Assembly: GCA_029906985.1 (NCBI GenBank)
Contig: JARYMT010000001.1
Coordinates: 131,223-195,222, forward strand
Source: Microgenomates group bacterium
GTDB lineage: Bacteria > Patescibacteriota > Microgenomatia > UBA1406 > GWC2-37-13
DNA length: 64,000 bases
Direction: 5' to 3'
How positions within the stretch are numbered: position 1 is the stretch's first letter; each line of letters starts with the position of its first letter. Below are positions 33,204-42,307 of the stretch, piece by piece. The notes under the pieces are model-generated. The model was not told where the DNA came from and did no database searches. It saw nothing but the letters and a program-made list of their open reading frames with translations. The position numbers and the translations under genes are program-made.

Positions 33204-35582
33204 TTAACACTCTGAATAACCACACCCATAACATTTTTTACACCCTTCTTCGTGGACAAAGGTCGCTTCACCACAAGATGGACAAATATCAAAGAAGCCC
33301 GGAACGCTATTATAGTCGACCAAAGAATGTTGAGCCGTCGTTGTCACTAATTTTGGTTTATTAATCCCCTCTCCGTTTTCTTTGTTTTCTTTTTCTTTTT
33401 TATAACCATTAAGACCAAAGTGCATGGCAATTACTTTGGCAACAGCATCAGGCAAACTACGAATTCTTTCTTTCCCAAAACCAAGGGTTCTGGCCCCACC
33501 AATATCCTGTAGTTGGGCAACGATTTCTTTTACTCTTTCTATTGTCGGCAGATGAGAAGAAAAACGAAGAGCTAAAGAGATAATTCTTCCCAATCCTTCA
33601 GCCATCGCATAAACATCGGTTCCTGCCTTACCAACATTAATAAAAATTTCTAATGGCTCTGGCGGATCACCGCCGTTGGTATTTAAGGTAATAAAAGCGA
33701 CGCCTACCGGTGTATTTATTCGATAAGTCGATCCATGAACAACCAGCGGTCTTGGTTTAACAGTATAAACCGGCGGCGTAGTTCCTTCTTTTTCAGATTT
33801 GGGTTTTGTTGTTGATCTTTCTAAAACTCCTGGTCGAGAGCCCTCTCTCATATAGGCGATTCCCTTACAACCAAGTTTATAAGCTAAAGTATAAAGTTTT
33901 TTAACATCGTCAACCGTATGGGTTCTGGGAGCATTAACCGTCTTAGATATCGAGGCGTCGACATATTTTTGAATTGTTGCTTGGACATAAACATGGTCTT
34001 CGGGCGATAATTCATTAGCAGAAACAAACCAATCAGGTTTTTTGATCGCTCCTGTTTTTATTTCTTTAAGGTGTTTTTTGTACCATAAATCATAAAGATA
34101 GTGTCTAATCGTATGTTCGCCCAAGCGATCGCGGCGGACAAATTCAAATTCAAAGACCGGCTCAATCCCTGAAGTTGTTTGTGCCATAAGAGAAGTGGAA
34201 CCGGTTGGGGCCTGCATTAAAAGAAGAGAATTACGAATACCCTTTTTAGCAATTTCTTTCTTGACGTCTTGGGGTAATTGACTAACAAACTTTGATTTTA
34301 AATATTTTTTTCGATTAAATTTTTTAAAGCTTCCTTTTTCCTGAGCCAATTTAGCCGAGGCACGATAAGCCTCGTCTCTTATTAGTCGATAGACTTTTTC
34401 AATAAATTTTAAAGACTCGGGTGAGCCGTAACGCAAATGTAATTTGATTAAAGTATCACCCAAACCCATTGTTCCTAAACCAATTCTTCTTTCACCTTCG
34501 AGTTGGGTTTTTTTGATTTCCGGAAAAAAATATGGATCCATATCAATCACATTATCTTGGAATCTGACGGCGACCTGAACAATTTTTTTTAGGGTTTTAA
34601 AATCAAAACGACCTTTTTTATCAATATCTTTCATTTTGACCAGGGCCGAGAGATTAATCGAACCAAGATTACAGACCCCCCAAGGAGGAAGCCCTTCTTC
34701 GCCACAAGGATTGACACAATTAATTCTATTCCAGTAATAATTGTTGTAAAGCTTATTATACCGTTCCATAAAAACCACCCCAGGCTCAGCCGACTTCCAG
34801 GCCGACTCAGCAATCAGATCCCAGATTTTTCTTGCCTTGACAATTTTATAAACTTTGATTTTTTTTCCTAAAGATTTCCAAATTTCAATATCACCATCCC
34901 ACTTTTCGTCGTAATCGGGATCTTGAGTATCAGGGAAAATAAGCGGCCAATCAGCGTCTTTTTCCACCGCCTCCATAAATTTATCAGAAACACAAACAGA
35001 AAGATTAGCACCATTCATTCGCTTAATGTCTTGTTTAATGGTAATAAATTCTTCAATATCTGGATGCCAATCCCAAAGCATTATCATTAAAGCTCCTCGT
35101 CGGCTTCCTCCTTGTTGAATGATATCTTTGGTGGCGGTAGAAAAAAGCTCCGCCCAATTACATGGGCCAGAAGAAAAACCGTTGACTTTTTTTACCCTGG
35201 CCCCCCGGGGTCGTAAAGAAGAAAAATTAAGGCCAACTCCCCCACCACGAGCCATAATTTCTACCATTTGTTTAAGTGAATCTAAAATTCCTTGACGCGA
35301 GTCTTTAGGAGAAGGCAAAACAAAACAATTGTAGAAAGTGACCAAATAACCAGCCCCGGCCCCAGCTAAAATTCTCCCACCGGGGACATATTTAAAATCT
35401 TTCATTGCCCAAAAAAAGTTTTTTTGCCATTGTTTTTGTTGTTTTGGTTTTTCTTTTTGAGCAACCGCCCTTGCCACTCTTTGCCACATCTCTTCTGGTG
35501 TTTTTTCAATCGGTTGACCAGCCTTATCTTTTAAGGCATAGCGATCCAAAAAAACTTTTTTAGCAATACCAGAAAAATCCAT
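33204..35582 (-). CDS. nrdJ: Adenosylcobalamin-dependent (class II) ribonucleoside reductase
   Basis: 792 residues. Landmarks: GGRILAGAGAGYLVTFYNCF (about 53-72, first active-site Cys in YNC), ARGGGVGLNFSSLRPRGA (about 111-128), NCVNPCGEEGLPPWGVCNLG (about 289-308, the NPCGE finger loop with catalytic Cys/Glu plus the second redox Cys), and PTGSTSLMAQTTSGIEP (about 457-473). The C-terminus is a Cys-rich zinc-ribbon-like tail (CPSCGEATFVHEEGCKKCYG then CGYSEC) that carries the thiol pair. There is no N-terminal ATP-cone. It makes deoxynucleotides using adenosyl-B12, and is the only reductase in view. nrdR lies directly upstream. Confidence 0.95.
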   Translation of the reverse strand: MDFSGIAKKVFLDRYALKDKAGQPIEKTPEEMWQRVARAVAQKEKPKQQKQWQKNFFWAMKDFKYVPGGRILAGAGAGYLVTFYNCFVLPSPKDSRQGILDSLKQMVEIMARGGGVGLNFSSLRPRGARVKKVNGFSSGPCNWAELFSTATKDIIQQGGSRRGALMIMLWDWHPDIEEFITIKQDIKRMNGANLSVCVSDKFMEAVEKDADWPLIFPDTQDPDYDEKWDGDIEIWKSLGKKIKVYKIVKARKIWDLIAESAWKSAEPGVVFMERYNKLYNNYYWNRINCVNPCGEEGLPPWGVCNLGSINLSALVKMKDIDKKGRFDFKTLKKIVQVAVRFQDNVIDMDPYFFPEIKKTQLEGERRIGLGTMGLGDTLIKLHLRYGSPESLKFIEKVYRLIRDEAYRASAKLAQEKGSFKKFNRKKYLKSKFVSQLPQDVKKEIAKKGIRNSLLLMQAPTGSTSLMAQTTSGIEPVFEFEFVRRDRLGEHTIRHYLYDLWYKKHLKEIKTGAIKKPDWFVSANELSPEDHVYVQATIQKYVDASISKTVNAPRTHTVDDVKKLYTLAYKLGCKGIAYMREGSRPGVLERSTTKPKSEKEGTTPPVYTVKPRPLVVHGSTYRINTPVGVAFITLNTNGGDPPEPLEIFINVGKAGTDVYAMAEGLGRIISLALRFSSHLPTIERVKEIVAQLQDIGGARTLGFGKERIRSLPDAVAKVIAMHFGLNGYKKEKENKENGEGINKPKLVTTTAQHSLVDYNSVPGFFDICPSCGEATFVHEEGCKKCYGCGYSEC

Positions 35583-35594
35583 AGATTTTTAGAT

Positions 35595-36041
35595 TTATAA
35601 CAATTTTTTTAATTCTCTTTCAAAATCTTCAAGATCAACAAACCGTTGAAATACCGAGGCAAAACGGATATAGGCAATTTTATCAAGAGTTTTTAATTTT
35701 TTGGCAACCAATTTTCCAATCGCTTGACTTTCTACCTCTTCTTTGTCCATTTGTTTAATTTCTCCTTCAACTTGGTTGACAATCTTCTCTACCTGCTCGG
35801 CATTTACGGTAGTTTTTTCAACTGCCTTTAATAAACCTTTTTTTAATTTTTCTCTGTCAAAACGCTCTCTTCTTCCATCTCTTTTGATAACCAAAATTGG
35901 TAAGTCCTCCACTTTTTCATAAGTGGTAAATCTTTTTTGACATCGTGGACATTGTCGCCGACGCCTAATTACATTACCATCATCAGAAAGCCGGGTTTCA
36001 ATTACGTCAGTATCTGGATTGCCACAAAAAAGACAGCGCAT
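35595..36041 (-). CDS. nrdR: Transcriptional repressor NrdR
   Basis: 148 residues: zinc ribbon at the start (MRCLFCGNPDTDVIETRLSD, then CPRCQKRFTTYEKVE; CxxC...CxxC), and an ATP-cone domain (about 48-138, VIKRDGRRERFDREKLKKGL then LKAVEKTTVNAEQVEKIV). NrdR senses ATP/dATP and represses ribonucleotide reductase genes. It is the first gene of the operon, 12 nt before nrdJ, so it very likely controls nrdJ and also the B12 genes downstream. Confidence 0.95.
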   Translation of the reverse strand: MRCLFCGNPDTDVIETRLSDDGNVIRRRRQCPRCQKRFTTYEKVEDLPILVIKRDGRRERFDREKLKKGLLKAVEKTTVNAEQVEKIVNQVEGEIKQMDKEEVESQAIGKLVAKKLKTLDKIAYIRFASVFQRFVDLEDFERELKKLL

Positions 36042-36346
36042 ATAATCTTTTTTTCAAAAAAATTAATTATCTAAATAATAAAAAACATATTTGGTGTCCG
36101 TTTAAAATTTAAAACACTAAAGGTATGATTTCAAGATGTCAAAATAATAACAAAATATATCATTTTTTTATTTAGCTTCAGAAATTTTTTAAATAAGTTA
36201 AAAAAATAAAAATACCAAAATTTTGTTGAACAGACAAAAAATATAAGCTTTTTTTAAAGCCCGACGCAAAAAGAGGTAAATTTTTTATAATTACAGTATC
36301 AAAACAAGATTCAAATAATTTTTAGAAACAAAGCAAGCCAAAAAAT
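36042..36346. promoter_or_regulatory. 305-nt divergent region between nrdR and comF
   Basis: Holds the nrdR promoter on the minus strand (TTGACA 36142-36137, 17-nt spacer, TAGTGT 36119-36114, a weak -10) and a TATAAT box for comF at 36286-36291. A partial match to the NrdR box (ACACCAAATATGTTTT, about 10 of 16 positions) lies at 36097-36082 on the minus strand. No B12-riboswitch box was seen. The rest is A+T-rich with no other structure recognised. Confidence 0.45.
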
Positions 36347-37033
36347 ATGATTTTAATTGATATTCTTTTTCCAAAAACCTGTTTTGGTTGCGGTCACCTG
36401 GGAACTTATTTTTGTCAATCTTGTGTGAAACATTTAATTAAAATTAAAAACGACACCTGTCCTTATTGTAATAAAGCTAGCCCCCTCGGATTGACTCATC
36501 CGGTCTGTCGAAGAAAAAATGGTTTAGACGGAGCGGTTTCCCTTTTTTATTATAGTGGCCTATTCAAAAGGATAATAAAAAAAATCAAATACCGTTTAGT
36601 CAGAGAAGCACAAAAAGAATTTTTTGATCAAATTGGGTTATTAATAATTGACAAAATGATTAAATATAAAAAAATTGATCAAAACTTTTATGTTCAGCCG
36701 ATTCCTCTTTCCAAAAAACGACTGCATCAGCGGGGCTTTAATCAAGCAGAGCCGCTGGCTAATTTTTTAACCAAATTTTTAAATTTTAGGCCGGGTGATT
36801 TTTTAATTAGGAAAAAAGAAACCGCAATTCAAGCACAATTAAAAAACAGCAGAGACCGCTATTTTAATCTTAAAGGTGCCTTTAGTCTTAATTCGACAAG
36901 TTCTCCTAAAAATAAAAAAATTATTTTAGTTGACGATATTATTACCACAGGGACGACCGTCAAGGAGGCGGCGCGGGTATTAAAGATTGGTTTGGCGGAA
37001 AAAGTAATTGCGTTTTCTCTTGCCAAGGGTTAA
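36347..37033 (+). CDS. comF: ComF-family phosphoribosyltransferase-like protein
   Basis: 228 residues. N-terminal zinc finger-like cysteines (CFGCGHLGTYFCQSC about 12-26, then CPYCNKASPLG), YSGLFKRIIKKIKYR (about 70-84), and the PRPP-type loop IILVDDIITTGTTVKEAARV (about 194-213). ComF is needed for DNA uptake in naturally competent bacteria, where it works with the ComFA helicase. It is the first of a plus-strand run with the permease gene 27 nt downstream. Together with ComM and RecA in this window it hints at natural transformation, but ComEA/ComEC are not seen. Confidence 0.9.
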   Translation: MILIDILFPKTCFGCGHLGTYFCQSCVKHLIKIKNDTCPYCNKASPLGLTHPVCRRKNGLDGAVSLFYYSGLFKRIIKKIKYRLVREAQKEFFDQIGLLIIDKMIKYKKIDQNFYVQPIPLSKKRLHQRGFNQAEPLANFLTKFLNFRPGDFLIRKKETAIQAQLKNSRDRYFNLKGAFSLNSTSSPKNKKIILVDDIITTGTTVKEAARVLKIGLAEKVIAFSLAKG

Positions 37034-37060
37034 TTAATTGTTTAAAATCAAATTATTACC

Positions 37061-38047
37061 ATGCAAAAAACTTATAAAATAGAAATTTCTGCCAAAACAA
37101 TTGTTTTTACAGTGATATTTCTTTTATTTCTTAAATCTCTTTGGTTAATAAGAGAGCTACTTTTTTCTTTTTTAATTGCTTTCATTATGATGAGCGCTAT
37201 TAAACCGGTAGTGGTATTTTTGGAAAAAAAAGGCCTCCCTCGCCTATTATCAACCATTATTATTTTTGTCGTATTAATATTTTTTCTGTCCTACGCCCTT
37301 TTTATTATTGTTCCTTTGCTAGTTATTCAACTCGTCGGTTTAATTAAAAACTTGCCGTTGATTATCGAAGGCCTTTCTCCTTCTTTAATTCACTCTTTTG
37401 AGTTAAATTCCCTAAGCCAATATTTACCAGACTTGACAAACCAGATATTTAATTTAGTTAAAAATCTTTTTAGCAACGCTGTTTTTATTATTTCCACCCT
37501 TTTTTTCAGTTTTTACTTTACTCTCGAAGAAAACTTTATTCAATCAATTTTAATTAAATTTTTAGGAGAAAAAGAGGCTAAAAAAATATCTTTAATTTTC
37601 GCCAGCGTTGAACGACGGCTGGGAGCCTGGTTTTGGGGCGAGATTTTTTTAATGTTTATTGTTGGCTTTTTAACCTTTATCGGTTTATCTTTGATCGGAA
37701 TTAAATACGCACTGCCCTTAGCGTTTATTGCCGGTTTATTGGAAATAGTTCCCAATCTTGGTCCAACGATCTCTACAATTCCTTCTTTTTTAGTCGCCCT
37801 TAATCAATCATTTTTTTTAAGTATTTCAGTAATCGCCCTATATTTCTTGATCCAACAGGTAGAAAACAATATTATTGTTCCTCAAGTAATGAAAAAAGCC
37901 GTTGGTTTAAATCCGATTATTACTTTAACCGCTCTGATTATCGGTGGTAAAATTGGTGGAATTGTCGGTGTTCTTTTAGCCGTCCCAATTACTTTATTTA
38001 TTGAAACAGTTTTAATCGAAATTCTTAAAAGTAAAAACTCCCCCTAA
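37061..38047 (+). CDS. AI-2E-family (PerM-like) membrane transporter
   Basis: 328 residues with about seven to eight membrane helices. Features are the N-terminal pair (VFTVIFLLFLKSLWLIRELL), KPVVVFLEKKGLPRLLSTII (about 48-67), and the family core near the C-terminus: FIAGLLEIVPNLGPTISTIP (about 220-239) with PxxGPxxxxIP, and QQVENNIIVPQVMKKAVGLN (about 265-284). Some members export autoinducer 2, others work as ion or small-molecule antiporters; the substrate here is unknown. It follows comF by 27 nt on the same strand. Confidence 0.88.
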   Translation: MQKTYKIEISAKTIVFTVIFLLFLKSLWLIRELLFSFLIAFIMMSAIKPVVVFLEKKGLPRLLSTIIIFVVLIFFLSYALFIIVPLLVIQLVGLIKNLPLIIEGLSPSLIHSFELNSLSQYLPDLTNQIFNLVKNLFSNAVFIISTLFFSFYFTLEENFIQSILIKFLGEKEAKKISLIFASVERRLGAWFWGEIFLMFIVGFLTFIGLSLIGIKYALPLAFIAGLLEIVPNLGPTISTIPSFLVALNQSFFLSISVIALYFLIQQVENNIIVPQVMKKAVGLNPIITLTALIIGGKIGGIVGVLLAVPITLFIETVLIEILKSKNSP

Positions 38048-38171
38048 TAAATTTTGCGTGAAATCTGCGGTTAATTTGCGGTAATTTTTTGAACCAAGAT
38101 TGTCGTTGATAATTTTTAAAATATATTATAAATTAAAAAGACGTTTTAAAATTTCTAATGACAGGCCCTAT

Positions 38172-39443
38172 ATGAAAATCGCTGTTTTGGGCGGAGGAAT
38201 AACTGGTTTAACTGCCGCTTATTTATTAGCACAAAAAAACCACCGGGTGACTATTTTTGAAAAAGAGGCCCGTCTTGGTGGTTTGGCCGCCGGCTTTAAA
38301 AAACCCAACTGGGATTGGTCAGTTGATCTAACCTATCATCACTTGTTTGCTAATGATTATGAAATTCTAAATTTTTTAAAAGAGATTGATTTTAAGGAAA
38401 TTTTTTTCCAAAAACCAATTACTGCCTCTCTTTACCAAAATAAGGTTGGTGACTACCAAATTTATCCACTAGATACACCAATTGATTTTTTAAAATTTCC
38501 CCTTCTGTCTTGGCAGCAAAAAATTAGAGCCGGAGCAATTATAGCTTTTTTAAAGGTGTCCCCTTTTTTCGATTTCTACAATCATAAAAAAGCTAAAGAC
38601 TTTCTTTGTCAAACAATGGGAGAACCAGCTTGGGAAGTCCTTTGGCAAGAGCTTTTTCGGAAAAAGTTCGGTAAATATGCGGGAAATATTTTAACGTCTT
38701 TTTTTTGGGCAAGGATTAAAAAAAGAACCAAGTCTTTAGGTTATATTAAAGGAGGTTTCCAGGCTCTTGTTGATTTTATTGAAAAAAAATGTCAACAGGC
38801 AGGGGTAGAAATCGTAAAAAATTTTGAGATTAAAAGGATAGAGAAGAGGAATAATATATATAATGTATATTATAATAATAAAAAATTTGAGGCGATCATT
38901 TCTACTTTGCCGAGTGCAATTTTAACCAAGGTCGCTAAAAATATTTTCCCCTCAGCTTATCTTAGTCGGTTAAAAAAAATAAAATATCTTCATAATATTA
39001 GTTTAATCTTGGAATCAGAAAAACCCCTACTTGACAAAACATATTGGTTAAATATCTGTGTTCGGGAAGTCCCATTTACAGTAATAGTCCAACAGACAAA
39101 CTTTATTGATAAAAAATTTTATGGCGACAAACACCTTATTTATGTCGGCAATTATGTCGATGACGATAGTCCGCTATTAAACTTGTCGGCCGACAAAATT
39201 TTTAATTATTATTTTCCTTATTTAAATAAAATAAACAAAAACTTTAATAAAAAACTAAATTTTTATGTTTATAAAACACTATTTGCTCAACCGATTTTTA
39301 ATCGAGATTTTGTCAATAATAAACCGGAAACGGTTACACCAGCGAAAAACTTTTTTATTAGTAATCTTGATTTAACCTACCCTTATGATCGCGGAACAAA
39401 TTTTGCTGTTTTAATTGGCAAAAAAATTAGTCAGTTGGTATAA
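38172..39443 (+). CDS. FAD-dependent amine-oxidase-fold oxidoreductase
   Basis: 423 residues from MKIAVLGGGITGLTAAYLLA; an in-frame ATG 24 codons earlier is less likely because the Rossmann motif normally begins the protein. The dinucleotide site is GGGITGLTAAYLL (about 7-19), then VTIFEKEARLGGLAAGF (about 26-42). The C-terminal region TYPYDRGTNFAVLIGKKIS closes the FAD site. Size and motif order fit the HemY/protoporphyrinogen-oxidase-like group often found in polysaccharide or carotenoid clusters; UDP-galactopyranose mutase is more distant. Substrate unknown. Its last codons contain the promoter of the following gene. Confidence 0.75.
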   Translation: MKIAVLGGGITGLTAAYLLAQKNHRVTIFEKEARLGGLAAGFKKPNWDWSVDLTYHHLFANDYEILNFLKEIDFKEIFFQKPITASLYQNKVGDYQIYPLDTPIDFLKFPLLSWQQKIRAGAIIAFLKVSPFFDFYNHKKAKDFLCQTMGEPAWEVLWQELFRKKFGKYAGNILTSFFWARIKKRTKSLGYIKGGFQALVDFIEKKCQQAGVEIVKNFEIKRIEKRNNIYNVYYNNKKFEAIISTLPSAILTKVAKNIFPSAYLSRLKKIKYLHNISLILESEKPLLDKTYWLNICVREVPFTVIVQQTNFIDKKFYGDKHLIYVGNYVDDDSPLLNLSADKIFNYYFPYLNKINKNFNKKLNFYVYKTLFAQPIFNRDFVNNKPETVTPAKNFFISNLDLTYPYDRGTNFAVLIGKKISQLV

Positions 39444-39444
39444 T
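39415..39444 (+). promoter_or_regulatory. Promoter of the SIMPL-domain gene, embedded in a stop codon
   Basis: TTGGCA (39415-39420), 18-nt spacer, TATAAT (39439-39444), which includes the TAA stop (39441-39443) of the upstream gene. The ATG at 39451 is at the expected +1, so the mRNA would be truly leaderless. Confidence 0.65.
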
Positions 39445-39450
39445 AAAAAA

Positions 39451-40200
39451 ATGGAGCAAAAAAACTATTTTCTCTCCCTTGCGGCGACATTATTAATGGT
39501 TTTAATATGTCTTTTTTTAATCAAATTTTTTAATATTTCTTACCCGATTACTATTATTACCACAACCAAGACTTCCGAGTTGGCCGTCGTTGGCGAAGGG
39601 AAAATAGACGCTGTTCCCGATCTAGCATACGTTGATGCGGGAATTACGGTGAACAATCTCCCCACAACCGATGCCGTCCAAAACGAAATTAATCAAACCA
39701 ACAACAAAATCATTGAGTCGATGAAAGCCTTAGGGATTAAAAAAGAAGACATTAAAACATCAAATTATTCAATTAACCCAAATTATTCTTACGATGGTGG
39801 CAGAGATAAAATTAGCGGTTATAACGGTAATGCCACCACCACGATTAAAATAAGAAATATTCAATTAGTGCCTAAAGTAATTCAGGCGGTTACCGCCGCT
39901 GGGGCTAATCAGGTTCGCGGAGCAAGATTTACTATCGATAAACCAGAGGTTTATCGCGAACAAGCCAGAGACCTCGCTATTAAAAATGCTAAAATTCAAG
40001 CCCAACAGCTAGCAAAAAAATTAGGTATAAGTTTGGGAAAAATAACCAACATTGTTGAATCCTCACCAACCAATTATAATTATCCGGTTTATGCCGCTCA
40101 ATCAATGCTCGAAAGCAAAATAGCTGGTAGCACACCAGAGATTGAGCCGGGAACCCAGACTTATACTTCGGTAGTGACGCTTTATTTTGAAAAGAAGTAA
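39451..40200 (+). CDS. SIMPL-domain (DUF541) exported protein
   Basis: 249 residues from MEQKNYFLSLAATLLMVLIC; a start 12 codons earlier lies in the promoter. One N-terminal membrane helix (about 7-28), then a SIMPL domain: SELAVVGEGKIDAVPDLAYV (about 41-60), IKTSNYSINPNYSYDGGRDK (about 100-119, the DUF541 'TxxxxxxPxY' motif), and ARDLAIKNAKIQAQQLAKKL (about 170-189). SIMPL proteins sit in the periplasm or outside the membrane and have been linked to oxidative-stress defence and signalling; the precise role is unknown. Confidence 0.85.
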   Translation: MEQKNYFLSLAATLLMVLICLFLIKFFNISYPITIITTTKTSELAVVGEGKIDAVPDLAYVDAGITVNNLPTTDAVQNEINQTNNKIIESMKALGIKKEDIKTSNYSINPNYSYDGGRDKISGYNGNATTTIKIRNIQLVPKVIQAVTAAGANQVRGARFTIDKPEVYREQARDLAIKNAKIQAQQLAKKLGISLGKITNIVESSPTNYNYPVYAAQSMLESKIAGSTPEIEPGTQTYTSVVTLYFEKK

Positions 40201-40282
40201 CTACCCAACTATTGAGTTTTACCCGTATACCATATAGAATTATGGCAACAACCACAACTGTTATAATATTTATTATTAACAC

Positions 40283-40359
40283 CGGGGATTAGTTCAGATG
40301 GCCAGAACGTACGCTTTGGGAGCGTAAGGTCGCCGGTTCAAGTCCGGCATCCCCGACCA
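40283..40359 (+). tRNA. tRNA-Pro (TGG)
   Basis: Acceptor CGGGGAT/ATCCCCG starting with C1-G72 as expected for proline, anticodon stem TACGC/GCGTA with loop TTTGGGA (anticodon TGG), T-arm GCCGG-TTCAAGT-CCGGC. CCA is encoded (40357-40359), unlike the tRNA-Ala here. Confidence 0.95.
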
Positions 40360-40364
40360 AAATT

Positions 40365-41147
40365 TTAATGCGAAATAACCCGATGGGCAATTAAATGAGT
40401 CATATCAAAAAAAGCCTCAAAATATTTTTGTCCTGGTGAGTTTTCTTGCCTTTTTTTTACCACTTCTTGACCGAGAGCGGCTGGATTATTAAAGACCCCT
40501 TCATCTAATAAAACATAATCATCTTTTACTCTATCAAAGGGGTAATTATTAACTAAAGCAACCGGTGACTCGATACAAAAAGAAACGGTTTGTTTTTTAA
40601 AGTCGATAGAAAAAATTACCGGTCCCCAAAGAACAAATACACGACTATGTAAACGAATTATATTAATTTGGCCAAATTTATATTTTTTTCCTTCCTTTCC
40701 AAACAACAAATCAAAAAAAGGAACCCAATTTTTAAGTCCATTCAACAACCGAGATTCGATATTTTTGCCTTTTATAAATTTACTTAGAGCTGGTGGTAAA
40801 TCCGGTCGTCCACTCTCTTTAAGTAAATGTTTAATTCGTGGAAACCAATTGTGTAGGTAAGAATACCCAGACCAACCTTTAGGTGCTTGGCTTAATATCT
40901 TAACCCATATAGTTATTAGAGGCTTAGCCTGAGCTTCTGGTAAATAAAAAAAATAATTATTAGGTTCTCTTCCAGAGTTTAAGTCATTAAACCAACGACC
41001 AATCGCTCCAAAAGGCTCGGTAACAAGAAGCTTTGTTGAAAAAACAAGGCCAAAAAAATCATCTAAACCACATCCAATTCGTTTATTAAATTCTTCTGTA
41101 GATAAAGATTCACCAGTTCTTAGTTCTTTATCGGGTCCTAAAACCAT
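40365..41147 (-). CDS. Hypothetical protein
   Basis: 260 residues, aromatic-rich (many Trp, Phe and Tyr), no signal peptide, no membrane helix. Stretches such as YSYLHNWFPRIKHLLKESGR and IIRLHSRVFVLWGPVIFSID suggest a folded mixed alpha/beta protein. I recognise no family. It lies 3 nt downstream of the sugar isomerase gene and is co-directional with it, and it ends 5 nt from tRNA-Pro on the other strand. It may be co-transcribed with the isomerase gene. Confidence 0.45.
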   Translation of the reverse strand: MVLGPDKELRTGESLSTEEFNKRIGCGLDDFFGLVFSTKLLVTEPFGAIGRWFNDLNSGREPNNYFFYLPEAQAKPLITIWVKILSQAPKGWSGYSYLHNWFPRIKHLLKESGRPDLPPALSKFIKGKNIESRLLNGLKNWVPFFDLLFGKEGKKYKFGQINIIRLHSRVFVLWGPVIFSIDFKKQTVSFCIESPVALVNNYPFDRVKDDYVLLDEGVFNNPAALGQEVVKKRQENSPGQKYFEAFFDMTHLIAHRVISH

Positions 41148-41150
41148 AAA

Positions 41151-42230
41151 TTATTTCATCTTCTTTAACTTTTTTTTAAAATAATCAACATAGGGAATGG
41201 TTGTTGGATCTTGTTGATAAAGGGCAGCTAAATACATACTCAAAAAATTTCCAAAGGCCATCAGCTCCAAGGCTTGCTCTAAGATATTCCCTCCTTTTAA
41301 TTGATACCAAAAGGTTTCGATATTATTTTTTTTAACCACTTCCTCAGTGATATAAAAACGTTTTTTAATTTGAGGAGAATAAAAAACCGAGTAGAAAAAA
41401 ATAAAAACCGCGATTTTTTTCAAAACTTCTGGGAATTTTAATCCCTCCATTAAATGATGGTTTAATTCCGGGATAATACGAAAAGAAGAAATCGCTTTGG
41501 CAGTTTCATTTATTTGGTTGGCCATACCATTGCCGATTCCGGTCAAAAATTCAGCGACAATAAAATAAGGATATTTTTGAAAAATTTTTTTAGCCAATAT
41601 TTTAGCAGGATTTTTTTTCAGCGGATTTTCAATAAAAAAATCAGTCATTAATAAAGGTAGTTTTTTTATCGCTTGGTTAATCATTATTTTATCTATCTTA
41701 ATTAATCCTAAGTTTACTAAAATACCAAGTAATCCACCAAAAGCATATCCAAAACCGATTCTTGGTTGCCCAGAAGGATTATAAATTGGATTATAAACAT
41801 ATAACGGAGCAGCGATTTTGTTTAAAAAAATCTGTAAGTCGCCTCCCGAAGACAAACCAGTTAATAAGGCCCCTTTTTTATAAGCGGTTTTACCGTTAAT
41901 CAAAACCTCTTCGGTTGTTCCTGAATAAGATGAAAGAATATATAAGGTTTCATGGTTGACAAATTCCGGAACAATATAATCATCATTAATAATAAATGGG
42001 ATAGTGAGATAATTTTTAAAAAGCTCTTTGATTATCAGAGCGGGAAAACGCGAGCCGCCCATTCCTGCTACTACCAAATTTTTTACTTTTCGATATTTTT
42101 TAGGATAACTAATTTTTTGGGACTCTAAAAAAGCCTGTTGAATTTGTTTTGGAAAATTGTTAATCGACCTTAGGACTTTATCGCCGCCCTGGGTTTCTAA
42201 AACAGTTTTTTTATCATCAAGATTAATCAT
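41151..42230 (-). CDS. Bifunctional phosphoglucose/phosphomannose isomerase
   Basis: 359 residues with two SIS domains. LVVAGMGGSRFPALIIKELF (about 49-68) and LYILSSYSGTTEEVLINGKT (about 94-113) form the sugar-phosphate site; FRIIPELNHHLMEGLKFPEV (about 257-276) carries the conserved PELNHN-like motif, here NHH, followed by EG. This matches the bifunctional PGI/PMI family of archaea and many CPR bacteria, which interconverts fructose-6-P, glucose-6-P and mannose-6-P, feeding glycolysis and glycan synthesis. The downstream hypothetical gene is 3 nt away. Confidence 0.87.
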   Translation of the reverse strand: MINLDDKKTVLETQGGDKVLRSINNFPKQIQQAFLESQKISYPKKYRKVKNLVVAGMGGSRFPALIIKELFKNYLTIPFIINDDYIVPEFVNHETLYILSSYSGTTEEVLINGKTAYKKGALLTGLSSGGDLQIFLNKIAAPLYVYNPIYNPSGQPRIGFGYAFGGLLGILVNLGLIKIDKIMINQAIKKLPLLMTDFFIENPLKKNPAKILAKKIFQKYPYFIVAEFLTGIGNGMANQINETAKAISSFRIIPELNHHLMEGLKFPEVLKKIAVFIFFYSVFYSPQIKKRFYITEEVVKKNNIETFWYQLKGGNILEQALELMAFGNFLSMYLAALYQQDPTTIPYVDYFKKKLKKMK

Positions 42231-42295
42231 AATAAAAAGCTTACAAAACTAATAAAAAAATACCACTTTTATAATTTTAACAAACACAAATTTAG

Positions 42296-42301
42296 TATAA
42301 T
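42296..42301 (+). promoter_or_regulatory. -10 box before a GTG start
   Basis: TATAAT, 6 nt before the GTG start codon of the UbiA-type gene; no clear -35. If used, the mRNA begins at or next to the GTG. Confidence 0.5.
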
Positions 42302-42307
42302 AAATTT

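Noticed and set aside
36082-36097. NrdR box upstream of nrdR
   Set aside because: Only about 10 of 16 consensus positions match and no second box at the usual distance is clear, so I list it only as a weak remark within the intergenic feature.
36042-36346. Possible cobalamin riboswitch upstream of nrdR
   Set aside because: I looked for the B12-box (GCCACTG) and a long structured leader and found neither; control by NrdR is more likely.
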